64,000 nucleotides of DNA from Mikania micrantha (taxonomy: Eukaryota > Streptophyta > Magnoliopsida > Asterales > Asteraceae), in contig CM018682.1 of the NCBI GenBank assembly GCA_009363875.1, positions 53,575,372 through 53,639,371 on the forward strand, written 5' to 3'. Each line of letters opens with the position of its first letter. Position 1 is the first letter of the stretch. A program made the translations under genes and the position numbers. This document shows positions 12,801-23,098 of the stretch, piece by piece. A model generated the notes under the pieces. The model was not told where the DNA came from. It searched no databases and worked only from the letters and a program-made list of their open reading frames with translations.

Positions 12801-13186
12801 TGCCTCCTTGAGGACATCTGGTCCCATGAGGATGATTTTGGGGCTAAACATATGTTGATCATATGGTAGATGAGACGTTCGGGGTCATTGAAGTGTTTCT
12901 TGTAGAGAGTAGAGTCACTCAGATCACCCTGATATTCATGATTTGTAAAACAGAGATCTGTAATATTCTTTGGATATGTAGTTGCAAGATTGGCATCGTC
13001 TAAGTTAAGAACTTCCCTCAGTTCTGCTGTACTCACATGCACAGTCCTCCCATTCACGGTAGATCTGATGGATATAACTCCTGTTCCGACATTGATGAGT
13101 TCAACATTTGTCCAAAATTGATGAATGGATTCGACATAGATTTTAGGATTTAGAAGGAAGGCTGTTTGGTATTGGGAGTTGTTCAT
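9821..13186 (-). pseudogene. Extra 3' ORF of copia C (two in-frame stops)
   Basis: A single minus-strand frame of 1,122 codons, interrupted only by TAA at 10628-10630 and TAG near 10467; the first 852 codons are uninterrupted. It starts MNNSQYQTAFLLNP. The N-terminal 190 residues carry the shared module of these ORFs: a HQFW motif near residue 22, then LNFSQILFSEL and LLYPRFVMAIIEKQL. Residues 200-600 are Pro/Ser/Thr-rich low complexity, 600-720 are Lys/Glu-rich and probably coiled coil, and the C-terminus is basic then acidic. There is no signal peptide or membrane helix, so an envelope glycoprotein is unlikely. The frame stays open upstream of the ATG, so the true start may be earlier. Function unknown. 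Confidence 0.8.
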
Positions 13187-13281
13187 TAGATCGACGGCTT
13201 CATCAAATTTCGACCAGAAAGCTGATTTGGTCAGATAAGCAACCGATTTTTTTTTTAATGTTTCAGATTATAAAATCCATT

Positions 13282-14690
13282 TTATTCTAACTGCAGCATG
13301 CCAAGCCTTAGCACCAGATTTTGAAAAGTTGAAGTATCTAAAGGCTTAGTAAATATGTCTGCAAGTTCATCATCACTAGGAACAAACTTTGGATCAGTCA
13401 GACCTTTTTCAAAACAATCTCTTATAAAATGATGTTTTATTTCAATGTGTTTAGTCCTAGAGTGCTGAACTGGATTCTTGACAATACAAAGAGCTGAGGC
13501 ACTATCCATTAACAATGGTGTCTTAGTCTCTGTGATGCCATAATCCAAAAGTTGGTTCTGAAGCCAGAGAATTTGTGAAGTACAGCTTGCTGCAGCAATG
13601 TACTCGGCTTCAGCTATGGAAGTAGCAACAGATGTTTGTTTCTTACTCTGCCAAGAAACCAAACAGTTGCCTAGGAATTGGCATCCACCAGATGTTGATT
13701 TTCTTGTGAGTTTGCATCCTACATAGTCACTGTCAGAGAAAGCAACCAGCTTGCAGGAATGCCCAGTGGAATACCAAATTCCCAGTGATTGCGTTTCCTG
13801 CAAATATCTAAAGATCCTTTTGACTGCAATCAAATGGGATTCTTTAGGTGCAGCTTGAAACCTAGCACAGACACATGTAGCAAACATAATGTCTGGTCTA
13901 GATGCTGTGAGATACATCAAGGAACCAATCATACATCTGTAAAGGGTTTCATCAACCGCTTTACCTTTTAAATCTGCATCCAGTTGTCTGGTGCTGCTCA
14001 TGGGGTTAGAACAAGGTTTACAGTTTTGCAACTCAAATTTCTTTAAGAGATCTTTTGTGTATTTTGACTGATGAATGAAAATTCCATCAGGACTTTGTTT
14101 AATTTGAAGACCCAAAAAGAACTTTAATTCCCCTATGGCACTCATTTCAAATTTCTTTTTCATGAGCTCAGTAAAATCATTACACAACTTTGGATCAGAG
14201 GAAGCAAAAATGATGTCATCGACATAGATTTGAACAAGGAGCTTATGCTTTCCTACCATCTTTATGAACAAAGTTTTATCTATGGATCCTCTAGTGAAGT
14301 TATTTTGAAGGAGAAAAGTAGACAATGTATCATACCAGGCTCTAGGTGCTTACTTCAACCCATAAAGAGCTTTATCAAGCTTGTACACCCAATCAGGATG
14401 TTTATTGTCCTCAAAGCCTGGTGGTTGACACACATACATTTCCTCTTTTATTTTACCATATAGAAAAGCACTTTTGACATCCATTTGAAAAACTTTTAAT
14501 TTTTGTAGAGCAGCATATGCTAAAAACAATTTGATTGCTTCCAGTCTGGCTACAGGGGCAAATGTCTCATCATAGTCAATACCTTCTTCCTGAGAGAACC
14601 CCTATACAACCAGTCTGGCCTTGTTCTTAATTATTTGACCATTTTCATCAGTTTTATTCCTAAACACCCATTTAGTGCCTATTGCTCACT
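13282..14690 (-). pseudogene. Copia C reverse transcriptase and RNase H
   Basis: The open 347-codon frame 14325-13282 has the RT catalytic YVDD at residues 34-37, FFLGLQIKQSPDGIFIHQ, and RNase H motifs FSDSDYVGCKLTRKSTSGG and AEAEYIAAASC; it ends GMLQLE. The same frame continues upstream to 14690 with stops inside conserved RT sequence: TAA at about 14350, a TAG near 14600 and a TGA near 14690. The first two sit where Gln codons are conserved in the family, consistent with C-to-T change. Confidence 0.87.
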
Positions 14691-15276
14691 TACCTTGGGG
14701 TAGAGGAACAAGCTCCCAGACTTGCTGTTTCTTGAATTGCAACAGCTCCAACTGCATAGCCTCCACCCATCCATTATCTCTGAGTGCAACATGATAATTC
14801 TTTGGCTCTTGCTGACTGATAAAAAGAGTATAAAGACAGAAATTTGACAGTTGACTTCTTGTAGAAACACCAGCAGAAATGTCACCTATAACTTGAGCTA
14901 AAGGATGACCCTTCAGTTCTTGATAGGGAATAAGATCAGTGCCAGTGTTGGATGATAATCCAGTGGCTGCAGATGATGATGAAGATGCTGGAAACAATTC
15001 AGTAGGAATTTCAAAAGATGTAGAAGAGTCCAGAATCTCATCAGCGTTTGTAGTGGGAGGAACCACTTGTGCAGGAGGAGCATCAGGTTTAGAAGACCCT
15101 GGCAGATTATCACTAAACCTGAACAAGTGAGTACTAACATCATCATTATCAGTACTACCTTGTGGAATTTCCTTAGCAACTGTTGATGGAGCTGCTTCGG
15201 GTACAGTATCTGCCAGAATAGCAGACCTAGTTGAAGGTTGATATGGAACATATTGCAGTATGTCCAAATCAAACAT
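14686..15276 (-). pseudogene. Copia C linker between integrase and RT
   Basis: Open frame of 196 codons following a TAG that separates it from integrase. Ser/Pro/Thr-rich with SAGVSTRSQ, then the conserved ISQQEPKNYHVALRDNGWVEAMQ that begins the copia RT region, ending at a TGA before the RT fingers. Same reading frame as integrase. Confidence 0.8.
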
Positions 15277-16386
15277 CTACACAGGATTTTGTGGGATGGG
15301 ATCTTTTGGAGATTCATTGAACTTTACATGGAGAGTTTCTTCAACCATCTTGGTTCTGCAATTAAACACTATATAAGCTTTGCAAGTTAAAGAATATCCC
15401 ACAAAATACCCTGCATCCACTTTGGAATCAAATCTTTGGAGTTGATCTTTGGTGTTGAGAATATAACAAGGACACCCAAAGGCTCTAAAGAAGGAAATCA
15501 AAGGAGCCAAATGATGAAGAACTTCATAAGGAGTCTTCAACAATCTTTGATTTACCAGCACCCTATTCTGCACATAGCAAGCTGTATTGACAGCTTCTAC
15601 CCAGAAAGTTAATGGCAAACCAGAATCAGCAAGCATTGATCTGGCAGCTTCAATTAAAGTCCTGTTTTTCCTTTCGACCACTCCATTCTGTTCAGGAGTT
15701 CTAGGTATGTTGTACTGCCTCTTGATTCCCTTTGAAAGATAGAACTCATCCAGAATGTGATTTCTGAACTCTGTTCCATTATCACTTCTCACACCCTTGA
15801 CAGGAAGGGAATATTGTTTCTCAACATATAACACAAAGTTAATTATATACTTAGCAGCCTCATCCTTTGAGTGCAAGAAGAAGGTCCAGACAAACCTTGA
15901 GTAATCATCAACAATTACTAAGCAATACTTCTTCTTTGCTATACTCATGATCCTCACTGGGCCAAACAGATCCATGTGTATCAATTGCAAGCAAGCAGTT
16001 GATTTTGGATCTTCAATTGAAGGAAAAGATACCTTGTGTTGTTTCCCTTTCAAGCAGGCAGAACAGTTTTCATCACACTTAAAATCCTTCACAGGGAGAC
16101 CTCTAACTAAACCGTGTTGCACCAGTTGATTCATGTTTTTGAGATTCACATGACCCAACCTTCTATGCCACAGATTTGATTCTTTGGGAGAGGCCTTAGA
16201 GAATAGGCATGGATGACCCTTAACATTAATTTTCTTTGAAAGATCCAAAGCATAAACCCTTCCTACACGGTTAGCTTTAAGAAGGGTATATTCATCCAAG
16301 ACCTTGCCAATCAGAGGCAACACTTCAGAAGACAGTATTCTACAGTCTTGCTTAGAGAAAAGAGAAATTCGACCCTTATCACACAT
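15277..16386 (-). pseudogene. Copia C integrase
   Basis: 369-codon frame. HHCC zinc-binding region LWHRRLGHVNLKNM...CSACLKGKQH, then the catalytic D,D,E core: MDLFGP, RSDNGTEFRN and VVERKNRTLIEAARSM, followed by the GYFVGYS segment. The frame is joined to protease by a TAG at 16387-16389 and to the RT linker by a TAG at 15277-15279. Integrase inserts the cDNA into host DNA; here the polyprotein is interrupted. Confidence 0.88.
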
Positions 16387-16629
16387 CTAGATGACACTCA
16401 GTAAGTTATACTTGAGATTCTCCACATGGTTCACATCATCAAATTTTAAATCACCATTTGACACATATCCTTTTCCTATGATGTAACCCTTAGCATCATT
16501 TCCAAATGAGACAAACCCCTTTCTTTCTGCAGAATAGTCATTAAGAAGAGATCTGCTCGCAGTCATATGCATAGATCCTCCACTGTCAACATACCAGATG
16601 CTCCTTTGGCATGCTGAAGGACCCTGCAT
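16387..16629 (-). pseudogene. Copia C aspartic protease region
   Basis: 80-codon frame containing SIWYVDSGGSMHMT, the copia protease active site (DSG). It ends LLSVI at a TAG, where the family continues directly into the pre-integrase segment. Confidence 0.83.
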
Positions 16630-17335
16630 ACATTAATACAATCAGTTAGACTTTTGGACCCAAACCATTTTGGTTTTGGGTCTGCTTTCATATGAAGAGA
16701 CAAAACTAACAGTATCTTTTGATGTAACACTTGAATCAGGCTTTTTGAAAGAGTTAACCTTGGTTTTTGACCTTGGTTTCTTCTTATGAGATGAAGCAAC
16801 AGATGCATCTACTAGGTTGGCTCTTCCTAGCAGATGTTGCACCATCATAACCAGTTGATGCTGGTTTTGATTCAAAGTTCTGATTTGCTCAGAAACATCA
16901 GTACCTGACTTCTGATTTCTGGGCTTCATCACCTTAGCTTCTTTGGGTGATGAAGAAGATTTCAAGTGCTTTTTCTTTAATTCTGAAAAAACCTCTTGAC
17001 CTTTCTTGGACTTACTTGAATTATTTCGCTGTGAGGGTTTTCCAGATTTTGGAACTACTGATGATTCTGGCACAAACTTGGAACTAAATTCATTTTTCAT
17101 CTTGGTTATGCTCTTGTTTTTATTCTTAGTTTTGATGAATTTAGAACCTTTCCTGTACCAGCAATCAGCAGAAGAATGATTGAACAGACCACAGACTTCA
17201 CAAGACTCTCTCTTTTGTTTCTCCTTGTGAGTATCTACAAGTACTGAAGACTTAGATACTGAATTTTTTTTCTTCAGTACTTGTTTAACATCAGTCTTTA
17301 TAGACTTCTGTGATTTTCTATCAGTACTTTCCAAC
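16630..17335 (-). pseudogene. Copia C gag, C-terminal part
   Basis: The 230-codon frame 17334-16642 is Lys/Ser-rich with one CCHC knuckle, CEVCGLFNHSSADC (residues 45-58 from the first Met). Stops TGA and TAA separate it from protease. The capsid-like N-terminal part of gag is missing and the sequence passes into D's extra ORF at about 17335. Confidence 0.8.
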
Positions 17336-18206
17336 CCTTTCTTATTAACTTCAATTCTTGTGTCTTGCTCATAGGAATGTCATGCTCCTCAGCAACGAAT
17401 GCAATAGGAGTACCTTGATCCTCAACGACATTCTCTTCTCCCACGAAGCGTCCAAACTTGATCAGTGGTCTCTCCCCAATGTATTGCTTCTTCCCTCGCT
17501 TAGTCATCTTCATGTAGCCAAAAATGTCGTCTCGCATTCTCTTGATCTCCAGAGTGCCAAGTGTGGGAGTCAGAGAATGATGTCTTTTATTGATGACGAT
17601 TTGCAGGAACCGAGGGAAGGCTAGAAACCTCTCCTTTATTCTTCCTTTGATGTTAGCGTGCATATCAAGGAAGATCATCTTTGAGAAGTTGAAATCAACA
17701 CCAACTGCTAAGGCTACCAGACAGGAACTGAGAGTCTGGTTGAGAACGTCATAACCTCCCTTCCTTCCGGAGAGGCACTGAGTGACAACATGTGCCAAGT
17801 ATCTCCAATATGGATGTAGTAGTTTCTTCTCAGTCGGAGGATAGGCACCTTCGTGTCCCATATGATATACAGTCGTGTTCACCAGGTCTTGATCTAGCTC
17901 CACAGGGTTAGAATCCTTGTCTCCCAATTGCAAACATTCCTGGAGAATCTGCTCTGTGATAACAATAGGTTGACCCTGAACCTTTCCAATAATGCTAATC
18001 GTCCCATTTGCATCAGTACGCTCCTCCACTGTGCTCCAGAAACCTCTAATAAAATCCTTCACGATCGAGGGATGTTCCATGATGGCATAGTTGACTGGTG
18101 ACAGGATCAACCCAGCAACCATACTCCTGAACTCCGAGTGTTTCTCTGCCGGGTCCCCAAGAAAAGCTGTCATGTTATGATAAGGTATGAAGCGTAGGTC
18201 ATCCAT
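17336..18206 (-). pseudogene. N-terminal part of D extra ORF
   Basis: Starts at ATG 18206 (MDDLRFIPYHNMTAF), chosen because the ATG directly follows CTTTTTTGTTTTCAG. About 290 codons are open down to the junction with C. Shared-module motifs: FIRGFWSTVEE near residue 57, FNFSKMIFLDMHANIK near 177 and FLAFPRFLQIVINKRH near 200. The same spacing of motifs is seen in B/H, and a looser one in C. The C-terminal end survives at 8883-9046. Function unknown. Confidence 0.75.
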
Positions 18207-18232
18207 CTGAAAACAAAAAAGATTAAGTCATT
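18207..18232 (-). promoter_or_regulatory. Candidate 3' splice site before extra ORF of D
   Basis: Minus strand CTTTTTTGTTTTCAG ends exactly at the ATG (AG at 18207-18208). Polypyrimidine tract plus CAG matches the plant acceptor consensus well. Confidence 0.5.
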
Positions 18233-18279
18233 TCAAGGTTAAATTCTACGAAGTATAGAAAAAAATTCTAAGTCCAAAT

Positions 18280-18905
18280 GCATTCTCGAAAGTTTGTGTG
18301 TTCTCGAAATCACAGTCGTATTCGAAGTAAGGAGCTTATTCTAAACAACAGGTGTATTCGAAATTAGTCATACACGAAGTACAGTCTGTACACAAAACTA
18401 GGTGTACACGAAAATAGGTTGTATTCGATGTTACATGCTGTATTCGAAATCACTGTATTCGAAATTTAAATTTCGAGAACACAAAAACCTTCAATATTTC
18501 ACCAATTAATTTTCTTAGAACTCCTAATCCAACTCGAAATGCTCGGAATTCACAGGCGCATAACATATTCGAGAATCGCCTTTCAATTTTGAGTTTTTCG
18601 AGGTCAATTGACCTAAACACTAGCTGTATACGGACATCGTGTACTCGAAATCTAATTTTGTCCATAACTTTCGAATCCATGGTTAAAAATTGATGAAAAT
18701 CTATACCTAAGGTCGCCTATAGGTGATCTATGAGATAGTCGGAGTGAAATTTTGAAATCAGGTCTAGAAAACGAGATCGCCTTGTGAAGATGAACTCTGT
18801 ACTCGAAGAGCTGGGTGAGATCTGGCACTCGAAATTAAATTTGGCTGGCATATATATAGCCGTTGTTTCGAGTGCACACCTGTATTCAATTTCGAGTACA
18901 CACAT
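18280..18905 (-). repeat. TCGAA/CACGAA word array in D spacer
   Basis: Short words such as TATTCGAA, TACACGAA, ACTCGAA and TTTCGAG recur every 10-40 bases in variable context. The same words occur in both D LTRs (for example gtattcgaaatatctgtaca at 8755-8774). It is the D-family counterpart of the GAACCT array of B and H. Confidence 0.7.
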
Positions 18906-18949
18906 TTTATTTCGAAAAATTCTAACTTTCTGAAAATTAAAAAATTAAA

Positions 18950-19145
18950 AGATTGAAAATGAAAAATTAAATTTAAAATTTAAAATTTAAAATTTAAAAT
19001 TCAAAATTTTAAATTTAAAATTTAAATTTTAAAATTTAAATTTAAAATTAAAGCTTAAAAAATAAAAATAAAAATAAAAATAAAAATAAAAATAAAAATA
19101 AAAATAAAACTAAAATAAAATAAAATAAAATAAAATAAAATAAAC
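18950..19145. repeat. A/T low-complexity tract
   Basis: Runs of AAAATTT-type repeats pass into (AAAATA)n and (AAAAT)n. Simple-sequence expansion within the D spacer. Confidence 0.85.
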
Positions 19146-20021
19146 TAAGAAACTTTGAACGAGTTTAAGGTTTAGTCGGGTCAATTTCGTGGGATCAAAT
19201 CTGTCGTCAAAATTTTACTGGCTTAAGTGATTTCTTAACGAAGCACAACTTTTAAACAGCTATATTCCACCAATGATTTACACTCGTTAATCCATAACTT
19301 AGAAATAAGACATATGATCAAGGTTTTTCTGAAAATATCTTCTGGGAAATGTGTGACGGTAAGACTAGATTAATATGCAACCTATCAATTTTGACAAGTC
19401 TATTGATTCAAACATTGATTGTGTTTTAACGAACTTAAAACGTTTCGACAGAGTTATAGATGAGAGGAGAAAAGAACAGATCTATTGATTCAAACATTGA
19501 TTGGCATCTTTTATTTATTGATCTGCAGACACATTGGCCTTAACGTCACACATCCAGGTCTTTGCTTACACAAAACAGAGAATGCTTTAGTAGATATTTC
19601 CCGCTCTTTGTTTACACAAAACATAGGAAATACCCGAGTTTTTCAAAAACGATTTCAAGTTTATTTAAACACAATCTTGTTTTGACTCAAGGACTTAAAC
19701 AAAAAGTCAAATAGTTGTCACACATTTCTAGTTATCTACTGATCACAACTTCACACTTATTTATATATTTTATTTTAATTGATCATATCTGATTCTTTCA
19801 TTTGGAAAACTTGTTTTAATCTTCTTAGTGAACAATAGATATTCAAAGTTGTTTTTCTTTAGAAATGTAATTAAGATGGTAAAATTTTGATCATCAGAAA
19901 TTATTTCACATCCCAATTGAACAACTAAACTTATCAGACCAAAACAAAAATCTTTTTGTATTTTTCTAATTTTCTTAAATTTTAAACAACAAAAATATTT
20001 TTGTTTCGTTTCAAATTTTTA

Positions 20022-20029
20022 CTCCCCCT
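20022..20029 (-). other. Internal PPT-like motif in D (first)
   Basis: Minus-strand AGGGGGAG, separate from the true PPT at 8861. Confidence 0.5.
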
Positions 20030-20052
20030 AAACTTGTAGCTCATCTTAGACT

Positions 20053-20178
20053 GACTCAAAGACCGAAAATCTTTTTATTGTTTTTGTAAATTTTGACTCA
20101 AAGACCGAAAATCTTTTTGTTGTTTTTGTAAATTTTGACTCAAAAACCGAAAATATTTTTGTTGTTTTTGTAAATATT
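20053..20178 (-). repeat. Three 42-bp tandem repeats in D spacer
   Basis: The phrase gactcaaagaccgaaaatct starts at 20053, 20095 and (as gactcaaaaaccg) 20137; each unit is 42 bp with a few mismatches. The third runs into a PPT-like motif. Confidence 0.85.
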
Positions 20179-20186
20179 CTCCCCCT
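20179..20186 (-). other. Internal PPT-like motif in D (second)
   Basis: Second minus-strand AGGGGGAG, directly after the 42-bp repeats and close to the pol stop. Confidence 0.5.
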
Positions 20187-20249
20187 AAATTTGTGAACTA
20201 AAACTAAAATAAAACAAAACACAAATTTTAACGTATTTACAAAAATGGT

Positions 20250-22537
20250 TTAGCTAAAACTGATTAGTTTTAGAGATGCAAGTAGATGGTGAAATCGAGC
20301 TGTATCAAACGGTTTGGTGAAAAGATCCGCCAGATTGTCATCTGTGTGGACCTTTTCAAGATGAATCAGTTTCCGTTCGAAACAGTCACGGATAAAGTGA
20401 ATCCGGATGTCAATATGTTTAGTTTTGGAGTGTTGTACCAGATTATTGACGATCTGAAGGGCGGCTTCATTGTCACAATAAATAGGAGAGTCAAGAAAAT
20501 TCAAACCGTAATCAAGGAGCTGCTGTTGCATCCATATAACCTGAGAGCAGCAACTGGAGGCTGCAACATATTCAGCTTCTGTAGTAGATGTGGATACGGT
20601 GGTCTGTTTCTTGCACTGCCATGAGACAAGACGATCTCCCAAATATTGACACCCACCAGTGGTTGACTTCCTGTCCAAGTTGCATCCACCAAAGTCACTG
20701 TCTGAGTATGCAAATAAATGAAACTCAGAGTTCTTTGGGTACCAAAGACCGAGACGAGGCTTCCCGACAAGATACCGAAAGATTCTCTTGATAGCTATAA
20801 GGTGAGAGGCCTTCGGATTCGCCTGATATCTGGCACACTGACAAACTAAAAACATAATGTCTGGATGACCAGCAGTTAGATACATCAGAGAACCAATCAT
20901 CGAGGGATAGAGGTGTTGATCAACATCTTCACCATCCAAATCCGAAGTTAAGATAGGACGAGCAGCCATAGGAGTGGATGCTGGCTTTGAATCCATCATT
21001 TTGAACTTGGTCAAAATATCTGTAACATACTTCCCTTGATGGATCAGCACACCCTTTGGATCATGCTTCACCTGAAGACCCAGAAAGAAGGTCATTTCTC
21101 CCGCCGCACTCATCTCAAACTTCTTCTTCATTACCCCCTTCAAGTTCCTTGCACAACGCAGAGCTCGTGGAACCAAATATGATGTCATCTACGTAGATTT
21201 GGACGAGAATTAAGCCATCCTTATCCTTGCGAACTAACAAAGTCTGATCGATGGCTCCACGGGTATATCTATTTTCAAGCAAGTGATCAGTAAGTGTAGC
21301 ATACCATGCTCGCGGTGCTTGATGAAGACCCTAATTAGCTTTGTCTAACTTGTAGTCATGGTCTGGATACTGTGAATCTTCAAAACCTGGGGGTTGGCAC
21401 ACATAAATTTCTTCCTTGACCTTCCCGTACAAGAAAGCTGTCTTCACATCCATCTGATACACCATGAAGTTCATGTAGGAAGCATAGGCCAAGAAGATCC
21501 GTATGGCTTCAAGTCTTGCGACTGGTGCAAAGACTTCCTCATAATCTATCCCCTCCTGTTGATAGAAGCCCTGAACTACCAACCGTGCCTTGTTTCTGAT
21601 AATAACTCATGAGTCATCTCTTTTGTTTCTGAAAACCCATCTGGTTCCTATAGGCAGCTTTCCTTTGGGTAGAGGAACCAAATTCCACACCTTGAGTTTC
21701 TGAAACTGCATCAGCTCTTCCTGCATTGCTTCGACCCAGCTAGATTCCTTGAGAGCCATCTTGACGTTCTTGGGCTCGACCTGCGAAATGAAATAGGAAT
21801 ACAAACAAGAATTAATCGGACCTGATTGACTTCTGGTGATTGTCTCTTCAGGCAAGAGGTTCTGAGCTGGAATAGATCGGCTCCGAGTGAGAACGCCTTC
21901 TGAGAGAGGTCCAATAATATTTTCTACTTGATGATTCTTGTTGATACTGAGTGTCGACACTTCTTCCACAGCTAGATTGTCTAGCAAATTGCTGATGTTG
22001 TACACTTGATCTTCACTGGAGGAAGAGATGTTGTCGACAGGAGTAGTCTCACTTGCTTCGGCTCCATGATCCACGTAATGTTCCTCAGGAATGTTGTCTG
22101 AGAATAGTGGATTATCAAAAGTTTGGTGGGAGGAGGATGAAACGTGATTTGTTTCTGAAAGTGGCTGAACAGACTGAGAAGTTTCTGGATTTGATGGGAG
22201 AACTTCATGTATCGGGGTTGGCTGATCTGGAGGAGCACGATTGTACATGCCTGGAGGGTCAATGATCACATGGAACATAGTCAACCCTATAGTCTACATC
22301 ATCACCCTTGTAGAAATCATCGGTTTGCTCAGATGATCCTGTGCTCTCGGATGTAGTGTCAAAGGGCCTAAAAGTAGACTCATACTCAAACCACCAGTTT
22401 GGACCAGAATCAACATCTGTAGAGTTCATCTCTTGCCAATCGATATAATATGATTCCACGATCATCCGAGTCTTCTTGTTGTAGACTCGATAGGCTTCCT
22501 TTTCGGATGAATAGCCCACGAAGTAACACTCATCAGC
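20250..22537 (-). pseudogene. Copia D: integrase end, RT and RNase H
   Basis: Continues from 36537 across the insertion of B. In sense order: DECYFVGYSSEKEAYRVYNK (integrase end), linker, RT start ISQVEPKNVKMALKESSWVEA, RT fingers with DVKTAFLYGKV, catalytic YVDD at 21184-21195, FFLGLQVKHDPKGV, RNase H with YSDSDFGGCNLDRKSTTGG and TEAEYVAASSCC, end about 20250. Breaks: frameshift near 22262, TGA at about 21607, TAG at 21331, frameshift near 21135. RNase H itself is open (312 codons). Confidence 0.87.
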
Positions 22538-22542
22538 CTTGT
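22538..22542. other. Target-site duplication CTTGT of B (left)
   Basis: CTTGT flanks the left LTR of B and recurs at 36532-36536. Removing B and one copy restores an uninterrupted D integrase frame. Confidence 0.9.
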
Positions 22543-23065
22543 TGGTTTGGTGAAATCCAATCAGGATCGAATACGAAGTTCTACGAACTATCAATGATGT
22601 CCGAAATCCATAATTGATATGTATAGAATCAAAAGAAGACAAGCAATTCAATAATCAATCTTGTATATATCAACAAATGATTACAAGACTTCACTCAGAA
22701 ATACACAGATCTCACACAGAGAAAATCTCAAAAGGTTTGCTGAATTCTGTCAAAAGTTATGAAGAATTCAGACAAACCTTCTATTTATACATACAGCTCA
22801 GCCGAACCTATTTTGGTAGCCGAACCCTAAGGTTCGCTGGGCGAACCCTTAGGTTCGCTAGGCAAACCTTGGTTGTCAAACCTAAAGGTTCGCCGAACCT
22901 TCTCTAGGCAATAGGTTCGCCGAACCTATCAATTCAATAGGTTAGTCGAACCTGCCTAGGTTCGTGGGCCAAACGAACCTGTGGCAAACCTATTAGCTGA
23001 ACCTTTCTAAAACTCAAAATAAATACAACTTTTGAATAGCAAACAATTACAAATGTGCACTAACA
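22543..23065 (-). repeat. B 3' LTR
   Basis: Minus-strand TGTTAGTGCACATTTG...CCA. TATA-like TATAAATAG on the minus strand at 22781-22789. The 22800-23010 segment is dense in GAACCT and AGGTTCG in opposing orientations, forming potential hairpins. Confidence 0.92.
22800..23010. repeat. Inverted GAACCT/AGGTTC words in B 3' LTR
   Basis: Both orientations alternate, for example ggttcgccgaacct, giving short palindromes. The right LTR (36230-36470) has two further copies of a ggttcgctgggcgaacc-type unit, showing slippage. Confidence 0.75.
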
Positions 23066-23076
23066 AACTCCCCCTT
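23066..23076 (-). other. B polypurine tract
   Basis: Minus-strand AAGGGGGAGTT directly before the 3' LTR. Confidence 0.85.
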
Positions 23077-23098
23077 AATGTTTGCTATCAAAAAATCT

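Larger units (their letters stand above)
9047..17335 (-). mobile_element. Copia element C, 5'-truncated, inserted in D extra ORF
   Basis: Minus-strand Sirevirus-like copia. In sense order: C-terminal gag with one CCHC knuckle, PR, INT, RT, RNase H, a short 95-bp spacer, an extra ORF of about 1,121 codons, PPT, 3' LTR 9047-9595. The 5' LTR, PBS and most of gag are missing; the sequence passes straight from gag (about 17335) into D's extra ORF, so a deletion took the junction. No target duplication can be verified. Nearly all pol interruptions are single in-frame stops. Confidence 0.82.
18207..20249 (-). other. Spacer between RNase H and extra ORF of D
   Basis: Two kilobases without a supported gene. 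18280-18905 is full of TCGAA-type words; 18950-19145 is an A/T simple-sequence tract; 19150-20050 is AT-rich; 20053-20178 is a 42-bp triplicate; two PPT-like motifs lie at 20022-20029 and 20179-20186. Layout parallels the B and H spacers. Confidence 0.7.
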
